From: a candidate division SR1 bacterium
GTDB taxonomy: Bacteria; Patescibacteriota; Gracilibacteria; Absconditabacterales; Absconditicoccaceae
DNA length: 64,000 nucleotides
Assembly: GCA_026397395.1 (NCBI GenBank)
Contig: JAPLUV010000015.1
Location: 1-64,000, forward strand
Reading direction: 5' to 3'
Positions 28,838 through 38,030 of this stretch are shown here, piece by piece (the first letter of the stretch is position 1; every line of letters begins with the position of its first letter). The position numbers were made by a program, and so were the translations under genes. The notes beneath the pieces were generated by a model. That model saw nothing but the letters and a program-made list of their open reading frames with translations, did not search any database and was not told where the DNA came from.

Positions 28838-31327
28838 ATGAAATATTCATCATCACTATTGCAAAAATTTATTACGGTCCAAGATAGTCCGGAAAATATT
28901 GCGAAAAATTTAATTTTGAAAACCTGCGAAATTGAGGAAATTGTCCAAAGAAAAATTCCGGAGACGATCGTGATCGGAAAGGTTATGTCCTGTGAAAAAC
29001 ATCCAGACGCCGACAAACTTTCTGTGTGTCAGGTTGATTGTGGAAAAAAGGGGAAGTTTCAAATCCTCTGTGGTGGAGCCAATGTCTGTGCAGATATTTT
29101 GGTCCCTGTTGCCTTGCCTTGAACGCATTTTGCGAAATTAGGTATAACGATTGAGCCAAGAAAAATGAGAGGCTTAGACTCTAATGGAATGATTTGTAGC
29201 AAGGAAGAAATTGGGATCAATGAAGATATGGAAAAGCATTCTATTCGATCACTGACGGAAGATTTGGATGATGTGAGTGAAAAAGATGTGGGAACGCCAA
29301 TGGCGGAAAAATTTCCTTGGTTGGAATGATTTGTCATGGAAGTCGATAATAAATCACTAACGAATAGACCAGATCTCACCTGACATCGATGAGCTGCTAC
29401 AGAATTGCATGCAATGTATGATGGCAAAGATATTGCCTTCTCGACCATTAAGAAACGATATGAGCAATTTCAAAATGGGAATATACAGCAAGTACTTGAT
29501 GGTAGTACAAAAGCTAAAAAGCAGGTTATTAGCGAAGCTGATGGATTGAATTCATATCTTTTGCTAGAATTAAATAACGTAAATATACAGCCATCGTCAT
29601 TTTATACCAGACTGCAGATGATCGATATGGGCGCTTTGCCGAGAAGCAATTGGGTCGACTTTTCTAATCTCTTTATGTTGATGAGCGGACAGCCAATTCA
29701 CTTCTTTGATGCTGCGAAAGTTGAAGGGAATGTAACCATAAGAAATGCGAAAGATAAAGAATCGTTTACTGATCTTTTCTGAGCTACACATGAGCTAATA
29801 TCGACAGATATTGTCATCGCTGATGACCAGAAAGTGCTTGCGCTTGCAGGAGTTGTTTGATGACTAGTAAGTGGAGTTACAGAAAAAACAACACATATTC
29901 TGGTTGAAATCGCGAATTTTGACCCCGTCGCCGTCAGAAAAACCTGAACTAGGCTTGGCCTCAGAACGGACGCAGAACTCAGATATGAGAAGAATATCAA
30001 TCCGCTCCGAAGTGTCCATTGCCTCCTCCTCTTCTTGGATGAATTGCAATATTACAAAAAAGATTTAGGTAATTTTGAAATCGGCTGACTTTCGTATTTC
30101 GTTAATAAAAATCTAAAACTTGAAAATAATAAAACCATCGAAGTCGATTTCAAGAAAATGGAGCAATTTATTTTTGGTGCTGAAGTGAAAGATTTTGAAA
30201 AAATTGCAAAAAATATTTTGGAGAAATTATGATTTCACGTGAATAAAAACAATATTACTCCTCCTATTTGGAGATGACCAGACGATATGAATATAGCAGA
30301 AGATATCTATGAGGAAGTAGCAAGAATTTACGGCTATGATAAAATACAAACACTCCCGTTGATGAGTGTGGCAGCACATGTACCGTATACAGACGAGGTT
30401 AGCATTCAGAGAAAAGTAGAAGATGTGTTGGTGAGGAATTTTGCCTGCAATCAAACAGAAACCTATCCATGGATTAGTGAAAAAATGATTCAAGAATTTG
30501 GAAAAGATAAAAATGATTTCTATTCACTTCAAAATCCTACTAATCCAGAGGCTCCTTATCTTAGAGATGGAATGTGATATGGATTGCTGGCACATACAGC
30601 GAAAAATAGTAAATTCTTTGATCAATTCAATATCTTTGATATTGGAAAAATTCGAACGAAGGGAAATGTCGGTAAAAAATGAGCAAAATTCGCCTCTGAG
30701 ATGGTAGAAGAAGATATGCAACTCTGAGTCATATTGTACCAAAAAACAGTTGCGCAATGGGATAACGATCCATTTTTAGCAGCTAAGCAGATGATGCAGA
30801 CGATTGCCAAAGAATTGGAGCTTAACAAAATGAGCTTTGAAAAATATGACGGAGCACAATTTCATCCCAAGAAGCAATTGCTCGTAAAGATTGGTGATAG
30901 TGTCATTGGCTTTATCGGAGCGTTGCATCCATTGATATTGCAAAATCAAAAAATAAGTGAAACAAGTAGCGTCGTGTATTTGTCATTGAATATTAGTAAT
31001 GTGATAAAAAGTTTAACAGACTGAACTGAACACGTATATCACTACGAAACGCTGCAGGATCAAATTCTCCGGAGAGATTTGTGTTTCGTGGTAGATGCAA
31101 ACCAAGATTTTTGGTCTGTCCTCGAAGCAGTCAAAGCGGTGAATGAGGTCAGAGATTTGGAGGTTTTTGATGTGTATCAAGGCAAGAATATAGCTGAAGG
31201 AAAGAAATCTGTCGCATTTAGAATCAAGATAACTGGTGATGGGACAATGACCAGTGAACAAATAAACGAAGTGATGAACAAAGCTATCAAGGCTGGTGAG
31301 AAAGCTGGAGGCATATTGAGAGGATAG
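28838..31327 (+). CDS. pheT: Phenylalanine--tRNA ligase beta subunit
   Basis: An 829-aa protein, normal length, with 15 in-frame UGA codons all at positions where Gly is expected. The EMAP/tRNA-binding-like domain (VIGKVMSCEKHPDADKLSV) is at the N-terminus, the B3/B4 editing region contains ALAGVVGGLVSGV (two adjacent UGAs give GG), the core has FDPVAVRKTGTRLGLRTDAE, and the anticodon-binding FDX-ACB domain with LQDQILRRDLCFVVD closes the protein. It charges tRNA-Phe together with PheS, which is not in the window. ATG 28838 follows GGAAGGA; TTG 28829 is also in frame. This gene is the clearest proof of UGA = Gly here. Confidence 0.95.
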
Positions 31328-31515
31328 AAAAAGATGGAAAATTGAAAATGGAAGATTGAAAATTGAGGAAGAGAGGAAAATGGAACCAAATTAAAAGATT
31401 TTATTAGTTGATAATTAGTAAAATTACTCCCCGGGGAGAAATGAAAATTGAAGATGGAGAACCTTGCCTACCAGCAGGCAGGTGGAAAATGGAAGAAGGG
31501 AGGAAAGTTTAAATA

Positions 31516-31689
31516 TTGAGAAGTTGAAACAATGCTGGAAGCACGACCTATTTTATAACTAATGAACATAAGTGTGCAGTAAAGAATGTTTCCATCTGCA
31601 AACATTTCTGTGGAATCAAATATCTAGATAATGTGATTTGTTGTTATCCAGCAGAAAATACGTCTATTGATGAAAAGCAGACAAAATAG
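31516..31689 (+). CDS. Possible small Cys-rich protein, 57 aa
   Basis: A code-25 frame from TTG 31516 to TAG 31687. It contains five Cys (EHKCAVKNVSICKHFCGIKY, then NVICCYPAE). No ATG and no Shine-Dalgarno, so it may be a remnant. It is listed because its composition is unlike the repeat tracts around it. Confidence 0.2.
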
Positions 31690-31717
31690 CCCTTTGTCTA
31701 GTTTTCCAAATTAGTCC

Positions 31718-31745
31718 TTGCATTTTCTGGCATTTTCCGTATACT
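31718..31745 (+). promoter_or_regulatory. Promoter of the cold-shock gene
   Basis: TTGCAT, 16 bases, TATACT. The predicted transcript starts about 6 bases later, right at the palindrome 31751-31767. Confidence 0.65.
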
Positions 31746-31750
31746 CCAAA

Positions 31751-31767
31751 TAGAGCAATTTGCTCTA
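31751..31767 (+). promoter_or_regulatory. Palindrome at the predicted 5' end of the cold-shock mRNA
   Basis: TAGAGCAATTTGCTCTA reads the same on both strands apart from the central base. In RNA it would give a 6-base stem with a 5-base loop. Could be an operator or a stabilising or cold-sensing 5' hairpin. Confidence 0.45.
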
Positions 31768-31792
31768 CATTTTATTTACTACCCTATTATTA

Positions 31793-32035
31793 ATGACAAC
31801 TTGAATCGTTAAGTTCTTCAACAGAACAAAAAGTTTCGGATTCATCACTCCAGATGAAGGAGGAAATGACGTATTTGTACATGGAACGCAAGTTCTTGGA
31901 AGTATCGCTGATGGTGATGCAGTAGAATACGAAGTTGGTGAAGGAAAAAAAGGACCCGAAGCTAAAAACGTAAAGAGAATCGGAGCTGCAGGAGTTGCAC
32001 CATCTGAACAAGACATGATGGATGAAGCTGCATAA
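31793..32035 (+). CDS. csp: Cold-shock-domain protein
   Basis: An 80-aa OB-fold RNA/ssDNA-binding protein. It starts MTTGIVKFFNRTKSFGFITP, with Gly4 encoded by UGA, which hides the gene from standard-code callers. RNP1-like KSFGFI and RNP2-like DVFVHGT are present, although the usual KGFGFI has Ser for Gly. A short acidic tail (SEQDMMDEAA) extends beyond the fold. It has its own promoter upstream and a terminator downstream, so it is monocistronic. Likely an RNA chaperone. Confidence 0.92.
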
Positions 32036-32114
32036 GCTTTCCACAAAAAGATCTGTATTATTATATCATATATAAGAACCTTATATCAATATAATACATA
32101 GTAGACCTTGAAAG

Positions 32115-32143
32115 ATCTCTCCCTTAGGTGGGAGGGATTTTTT
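32115..32143 (+). terminator. Rho-independent terminator of the cold-shock gene
   Basis: CTCCC / GGGAG stem with a TTAGGT loop, followed by GGATTTTTT. Confidence 0.75.
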
Positions 32144-32205
32144 ATTTGCTAAATATTTGTTCTTGACTATACTTATAGTAGTATTTTATTTCACTAAATA
32201 CACTA

Positions 32206-32952
32206 ATGAAAAATTCAAATCCAAATCTAGATAAAAAAGATCTGTGAACTCCAGTAACAATTTCATGAAATTGAACAAAAGATAATCCTGAGCTTCTTGA
32301 TGCAATTGGAGATAATCCTTATGGTCCCGAAACTGAGTGAGGAAATACTCCTGCCGGTCGTTTTTGTTTTGGTCTGTATAATAAGACAAGTCCTGACAAC
32401 AAAAGAAAGATGCAAAAAAACATTAAGATAAATGCCCTTGGTAATGTAGAAATGGATGGAAGGGAATTTTCGGTGTTGCACGCTACGCCAAATGATGTAG
32501 ATATTTTAGAAAAAGATGGAATTAGTTTCTTTCGCGACGACGCTGCAGAAAGAGAAGCAAAAGCACAAGGATATGCACTCTTTGATACACCAGCTCAGGC
32601 AGATAAATTTATTGATGACTTTGTAGGAGGGAAAGAAGAAACCCATAGAAAAATACGAGTCATGATGATACTTAATTGATTATTTACTGATAAAATAAAA
32701 ACATGATTTTATTGACGACGAAGAGCTAATGATAGTCGTCCAAAAGAATGGTGACGATCTCGTGGAGATGATAAATACCATGTTAGTTATGCTATCTTGA
32801 CCAAAAATGATGAGAAAGGAAACAAATATTGAGTAATGTGTCGTTATCAACTCGAGGACGATCTTAAAACAAGAACACTTAAAGCTGAAGCAAGAACTAT
32901 GCATCCAGAATTTTGATATCCAGCGATTGTCTCTAGACCCATCCAGAAATAA
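32206..32952 (+). CDS. Hypothetical protein, 248 aa, UGA-rich
   Basis: ATG 32206 to TAA 32950-32952, with about a dozen UGA-Gly codons. It begins MKNSNPNLDKKDLGTPVTIS and has GRFCFGLYNKT near residue 50, an acidic helical middle (DDAAEREAKAQGYALFDT), a basic segment RRRANDSRPKEWGRSRGDDK near 175, and a C-terminal stretch GVMCRYQLEDDLKTRTLKAE. No signal peptide. The basic segment might bind nucleic acid. A TTGACT box 40 bases upstream may be its -35. No family recognised. Confidence 0.7.
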
Positions 32953-32991
32953 ATTTCATTTCTTGAAAAAAATGCCCACTCTCCGCGTGCA

Positions 32992-33103
32992 AGTCATCCC
33001 GGTGTTATTCCACGGAGTACTCCGTGGTGCAACCGGGATCTTAATCGACAAATCAGTAGCCTCTAAGATTCCGGCCGCAAAACTTAACGCCGGAATGACA
33101 ACA
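32992..33103. repeat. Composite palindromic repeat (GTCATCCCGG...CGGAATGAC)
   Basis: Three nested or adjacent palindromes: CCCGGT/ACCGGG, CCACGGAGTACTCCGTGG, and TTCCGGC/GCCGGAA, with outer GTCAT/ATGAC ends. The segment GCCGCAAAACTTAA is shared with the repeat at 35260-35333. Confidence 0.7.
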
Positions 33104-33138
33104 ATGTGGGCGGATGATTTTTTATTTGAAAATATTTT

Positions 33139-33684
33139 TTATTCCATAACAAATACTGCAGCTGAAATGACCGTTGTTCGAAGTCCGTCCTTGTGGCCTT
33201 CAGCAGATTGTGATGTATGTTTTGTCTTTATGATTTTACCACTAGCAATGTATTCTTGTTTTCTCTCATCTCGATTTTTATCAGCGTCAAATTCTATCCC
33301 AAGTGTCGTAGCCAACATGGTTGCTGCAAGATCTTCTGCATAATCACCAGACTCGTCTTCTGTCTGTCAGAAGGAATGATGTTCGGAGAGATATCCGTAC
33401 TGCTCACTCTCTGCGGGGACAGCAAGTCCGATCGATGCCGAAACCAGTCTGTTTGCTTCCTGTGTTTCATTTCTTGCCATGACACAAAAGGTCACCTGCC
33501 CTGCTTTAAGCATTTCTTCTCCTTCTTCTTTGCTAATTATTTTGCATTGAGGAGGAAAAATACTGGACACATACACGAGGTTACATTTTTCTATTCACGC
33601 GGCCCTGAGTGCTAACTCAAAGCTTGCTAACTGGTCTTTGTGTACACCAACCCCTTTGGTGAAAAATACTTTTTTTGGTACCAT
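33139..33684 (-). CDS. pdaD: Pyruvoyl-dependent arginine decarboxylase
   Basis: A 181-aa protein matching the PvlArgDC family. The self-cleavage site is in [10 protein letters not shown] near residues 39-47; the Ser after cleavage becomes the pyruvoyl cofactor. A second conserved part is [20 protein letters not shown]. It makes agmatine from arginine. Two UGA-Gly codons (ALRAAGIEKC, HSFGQTED). In small-genome bacteria it may supply polyamine precursors or acid resistance. The two upstream nucleoside-type genes are in the same direction but not obviously related. Confidence 0.85.
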
Positions 33685-33813
33685 GTTTTTTTTGATTTTA
33701 TAAGTAAAATTTTATGCAAGTGTGATGTAATCTTTTACAGAAGGAATACAATAATAAATTGCAAATTAAAAAATTCCCAAATTGTTTTGGAATAATTTGA
33801 ATATTCTCAACTG

Positions 33814-34677
33814 CTACGCTACATGAGAGAATTTTTTTATAGTTTCCATTGCGTTGGGTTCTATAAACAAAGATTGTCTTATCGCTTCTGAAACTGGTAA
33901 TCGAACCTGATTTGCTTTGTATATTGGCTTTGCATAACAAACATAATCAGTGAATTCACGATACCCATTTAATAATTCTGGAAATTTAGCAATAATGTTG
34001 CCTTGCAAAAATTTATTTATTCATAACTGATCTTGAAATTCTTTTATCAATCTACCATGATCTGTTTCACCTGGTAATTGGGTTCATCAGAGAATAGTAT
34101 ATTTTCCTCACCAACTTCCCGTTTGTAACAAGCATATTTCTGGTTCTTTTTTTTCGAGAGAATTTTCATCCACGACAATGGCTCCTACTGCAGGTAAACG
34201 GTAAAAAGTTTCTCTCAACATTTCAGCAATTTCTGTGTTGATACCATCTGTCTTTGGAAGACCTCATTTATTTTTGATATAAGTAACTAGTTCTTGTGGA
34301 CTATATACATAATTATCTGGCATAGGCAAAGGAGGATCAGTAATCTCATTCAACGCAAAAATATTCTTATGTTGCGACAAAAGAAATGCCAATTCTGCAG
34401 CACCGCTGACACCAAGGGTTCATTTTGGATTAATGATATAAGCAAAATCTTTTTGAGGATTTAGACTTGCAACTTTACTAAGAAAGCTTGTCTCCGTATG
34501 AACATATCATTTCGTTGTATCATCTCATTTAGAATATACAAAGCCATCTTTTTCATATGCTATCTCAGTTATTATAGGTGCAATGACTTCAATTCATGCT
34601 TTAGTAAAAACCCTATGTGCTGGCACAAATCAGTCTTCATAATCTTTTCTCATACTGCCGTGAAGTGTGGCTTTCAT
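33814..34677 (-). CDS. Nucleoside 2-deoxyribosyltransferase-like domain fused to a Nudix-like domain
   Basis: A 287-aa protein. The N-terminal half looks like the deoxyribosyltransferase/RCL fold: LHGSMRKDYEDG, AGIEVIAP, DFAYIINPKGTLGVSGAAEL. The C-terminal half contains a degenerate Nudix box, GGTQLPGETDHGRLIKEF then QDQLGI, with KEFQDQ in place of REUxEE, so hydrolase activity is doubtful. About ten UGA-Gly codons. A link to nucleotide salvage or damage sensing is plausible. Followed downstream by the arginine decarboxylase gene. Confidence 0.6.
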
Positions 34678-34690
34678 AATGTATATATAT

Positions 34691-35113
34691 TTAAAATTCT
34701 AATGTTTTGAGTACGTCAATAAGCTGTATTTTAACATCGTTCAGATCATTATAAAAAATTTTCATTTTTAATGATGGAGATGCGCTTACTATACCAGAAA
34801 TTCTACTCCCTGTTTTTGCCGTTATGATAAATGGTTTCTTCTTTGTCTCTGCCTCTCTCATCTCGACTCATTGAGCTGTAGATTCTGATGTTAGATCTCC
34901 AATAATAAGACTTGCTTTCTTTATTTTTTGGAAAACATTTCTACGTTTTTCATTATCATCTTTTGCTAGAGTTTGTGCTCACATAGGAGAAAGTATGGTG
35001 AATGTAGGTAACGCGCTTTTACATGCATCAATTAGCGCCTCATACAACTCAACCTTTTCTTGATCAGTTCATGGAATCGATCATAGAATGAGAATATTTT
35101 TTGCTTGGTTCAT
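34691..35113 (-). CDS. Nucleoside 2-deoxyribosyltransferase-like protein
   Basis: A 140-aa protein with features of the small NDT/RCL group: an N-terminal strand NILILGSIPG, a middle ASLIIGDLTSESTAQGVEMR followed by KKKPFIITAK, typical of the substrate pocket. Four UGA-Gly codons hide it from standard-code callers. It lies 13 bases upstream of the NDT-Nudix fusion gene, so both form an operon with related folds. Confidence 0.6.
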
Positions 35114-35259
35114 ATCTTTATTCCAATGACAAGTAAACATATATTTGAATTTTATATACATTTGTCATCTAATGTCAATACAACAAAAAAATGGAATATT
35201 TTCCATTTTCAATAGGCGACCTAATATATGAAAGTGATTATTTCACATAATAAGATGGA

Positions 35260-35333
35260 GCCTGTCCCGGACCACCGGGAGCCGCAAAACTTAACCACGT
35301 AGTTCTACGTGGCAAGCTGCCGGAATGACAAAC
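35260..35333. repeat. Composite palindromic repeat
   Basis: CCCGG/CCGGG arms, ACCACGTAGTTCTACGTGG palindrome and a CCGGAATGACA end. Shares GCCGCAAAACTTAA with 32992-33103. Confidence 0.65.
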
Positions 35334-35375
35334 AATCGTGGTCGCCGTCAATTTTCCATACGAGTGAAAACGAGT

Positions 35376-36956
35376 CTACAAGACTCTTCTAATCTCATCT
35401 AAGGTTGTCAGACCATCAAGCATCTTGATGATACCATCTTCTTTCATGGTGAGATAACCATTTTCTCTGGCTTTACCATAAATTTCTACAGCAGTTCTGC
35501 CTTCGACAATCATTCTCTTGATATCTTCTGAAACTTCAAATACTTCTAATAATGCCAATCTACCAATATAGCCAGTACCATTACAATGATCACAGCCAAC
35601 AATCTGGGGAATTTGTCTGTGAAAATCTAATTTCATGGTTGGATCGATGTCATTTATTTTTCTAATGGAGTCAGCCATCTCTGCTGATTCTGCATAATCG
35701 GGATCTTTTTTGGTTGAACAAAATGGGCACACTTTGCGGACTAATCTTTGTCCAATGACCAAGTTTAATGATGGCGCAAGCATGTACGGTTTGACTCCCA
35801 TGTTGATCAATCTATCAATGGCTTCGATAGCAGAATTGGTATGTAATGTCGTGAAGACGAGATGTCCCGTCAACGCAGCAGTAATACTAATATCAGCAGT
35901 CTCCAGCGTTCTGGTTTCTCAGACTAAGATAATGTCGGGATCATGACGAAGAATCGATTTTAATCCAAGTTCGTAGGTATATCATTTGTTATAATTGATT
36001 TGTGATTGTTGGATTCCTGCGATTTCATATTCGATAGGATCTTCAAGCGTAATAATTTTTTCCTTGCCGTTATTTAAATATTGTAATGCTGAATAGAGTG
36101 TCGTTGTTTTTCCTGAACCTGTAGGTCATGATAAAATAAGTATTCCCGTATTCTTTTCTAAATGCTTTTTGAGCACATCATAATTTTTTCCAGCAAAACC
36201 AAGCTCTTCAAATGTTCTAATCCCATTCGTACTATCGAGAAATCTAATAACCGTACTTTCTTCTTCAATACCAGGCATGAAGCTCACTCTACAATCAATT
36301 TTTTTCTTTTTTCCATCAGGCAAATCAACTTCAAAATCAAATCTTCCATCTTCAGGAATATAATCGATATTCATCTTTGCTCCGGAAATGAATTTGATCT
36401 TCTGTAAATATTTACGGAAATCGTCATGAGTAAATTCTAGAATTTCTTGCAAAACACCGTCAATTCTGATTCTTACCAAGACGCCCTTGTCTTCAGATTG
36501 AAAATGTAAATCAGAGGCTCATGCTTGAAATGACAAACTGATCAATTGCATAATAAATTCACCTGGATCAATAGTATCTCTTTTTTCAAAAACTTTCTGA
36601 ATGATAGCAATGGCTCATTTCCCTATAGCGAGCTTTTCAGCTCTCTTATCCTCTTGCATTCTCATTTCATTATTGATGAGCTGATCATATCGACCAAGCG
36701 CATAGCCAAATCCTTCGACGGAAGTGTAAAAAAGTTCATATTTATATCATCTATCTTCGAGCATTTTTAGCAACTTTTGAAGTTGCTCAGAAAAGTTATT
36801 GGTTGTTAGAATCTTGAGCGTATTTTTTTCTTTGGCGAAAATAATGGTTTGTATGGCTTCACACTTATCTTTTTCTAGTAACTTAATAACAGAAAAATCT
36901 GGTTGCATTGCTTGCAGATCTGGTATTTCTAGGATTGTCTTGGTTAACTCGGTCAT
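35376..36956 (-). CDS. pilB: Type IV pilus / type II secretion assembly ATPase
   Basis: A 526-aa GspE/PilB-type hexameric ATPase. An N-terminal MshEN-like region is followed by ASDLHFQ, the Walker [17 protein letters not shown] (first Gly is UGA), the Asp box ITLEDPIEY, Walker [15 protein letters not shown], the His box [14 protein letters not shown], and a zinc-binding CPFC / CDHC pair. It powers pilus extension. The coding region has no neighbouring pilin or pilC in view. Upstream, an array of AAGCGTTTAAACG-like boxes may be regulatory. Confidence 0.92.
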
Positions 36957-36965
36957 ACTTGCGTA

Positions 36966-37020
36966 GAATCGTTAAAGCGTTGAAGCGTTTAAACGTTGAA
37001 GCGTTTAGTCGTTTGAACGA
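36966..37020. promoter_or_regulatory. Array of GCGTT(T)AAACG boxes upstream of pilB
   Basis: GTTAAAGCGTTGAAGCGTTT, AAACGTTGAAGCGTTTAGTC and GTTTGAACG repeat the same core four or five times. It resembles the box pair upstream of the TrmB-like gene. Confidence 0.35.
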
Positions 37021-37157
37021 TACTTAATTATAGTCAGGAAGGTACTATTTGCAAATTTACAACTTATGATTTGACTACATTGTCTTGACTTTTTACTCTA
37101 TTTATATATGATAGAGCTCATAACTCTAAACATAATATCAACAAAAAAATAACGATT

Positions 37158-37571
37158 ATGCACACAACATTGTTTCAAAAACGTGATAGCTTCTTTGTTT
37201 ATCTTAGCGATGAAGATATCGATAACATCAGGCAGCAAAAGGCAATCTCATGTGATTTGTTCATCAAAATTAGTTATGCTGAGCATGACAAGAGTACCTT
37301 TACGCTAAAATTCGCGTCATCTGTACGCTTAGCTCATCTTCACGGATCTGTTACCGCTTCACGTCTAGTACGCAACACAGAGACCGGTATTGAGCTTACG
37401 GTTTCTACTCTATTCGCTCAGCAACAGCTTCTTTGTATTCACCAAAAATGGCCCGATGAAGTTGAATTAGTCTGTCCATCAGGAGAGAAAATTTACTTCT
37501 ATGCAGGAGATGGAAAGTATTCCAGTATGTGGAAAAAGATTCTGAGCACTCAGCACAAGCGATTAAAGTAA
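37158..37571 (+). CDS. Hypothetical protein, 137 aa
   Basis: ATG 37158 to TAA, without UGA. The protein is beta-rich and mixed (MHTTLFQKRDSFFVYLSDED, FTLKFASSVRLAHLHGSVTA), with no signal peptide. A TTGACT box at 37094 may belong to its promoter, and two hairpins follow it. No family recognised. Its lack of UGA over 137 codons with few Gly is not significant alone. Confidence 0.6.
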   Translation: MHTTLFQKRDSFFVYLSDEDIDNIRQQKAISCDLFIKISYAEHDKSTFTLKFASSVRLAHLHGSVTASRLVRNTETGIELTVSTLFAQQQLLCIHQKWPDEVELVCPSGEKIYFYAGDGKYSSMWKKILSTQHKRLK

Positions 37572-37625
37572 ATTACATTATTTTAATGTAATATGTCATC
37601 CCCCGGACTAGTTTTGGGGGTTTTT
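37572..37625 (+). terminator. Double hairpin ending the 137-aa gene
   Basis: First ATTACATTA / TAATGTAAT with a TTT loop, directly after the stop, then CCCCC / GGGGG followed by TTTTTG. The second is the likely terminator. Confidence 0.65.
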
Positions 37626-37650
37626 GATTGACAAATTTTATTTTCTATTT

Positions 37651-38013
37651 ATGGTTGAATTTTCTGGTCTTTTTACTAAGGTTTGTATTGTTTATAGACT
37701 TTTATCTATTTACGTATTTACCATGGAGTTTTTGGAAGATTTATGAATTACGAATGGCGAGTTGGTCTCTATAAGGGATGAAATATTTACTATAAAAATC
37801 ATACCACGTGGCTTACGATTGGATAACGGATGAACTACTACAGAAACCATAAAGGAATACAGTATTTCCAGTCTCGGACAATTATTGTCATTCCGTCCGA
37901 CATTCCCAAATGTTGATATCCAGAAAAAGATCGAAACAATCCAAACAAGAAATGCTCAAATAAATCAGCAAACACTGGAACAGCATGAGTCACTTTTTCA
38001 ATCCAGAATTTAA
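37651..38013 (+). CDS. Hypothetical protein, 120 aa
   Basis: ATG 37651 to TAA 38011-38013, with two UGA-Gly codons. Starts MVEFSGLFTKVCIVYRLLSI, an amphipathic or weakly hydrophobic segment, then mixed beta and a Gln-rich helical end (QKKIETIQTRNAQINQQTLE). It lies 17 bases upstream of mutS, same strand, and may be cotranscribed with it. Function unknown. Confidence 0.6.
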
Positions 38014-38030
38014 AATTTATAACTCCCCGA

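Larger units (their letters stand above)
31328..31792. other. Intergenic stretch with degenerate repeats and the cold-shock promoter
   Basis: After pheT there are tracts of GAAAATTGAAAATGGAAG-like repeats (31330-31385, 31440-31500), a CCTTGCCTACCAGCAGGCAGG palindrome at 31462-31482, then a possible small frame at 31516-31689, and finally the promoter and palindrome of the cold-shock gene. Confidence 0.6.

Noticed and set aside
28838-31327. UGA as tryptophan (Mycoplasma-type code 4) or selenocysteine
   Set aside because: UGA positions in PheT, MutS, Dus and PilB align with glycine motifs; UGG is still used for Trp; UGA is far too frequent for selenocysteine and no insertion element is seen.
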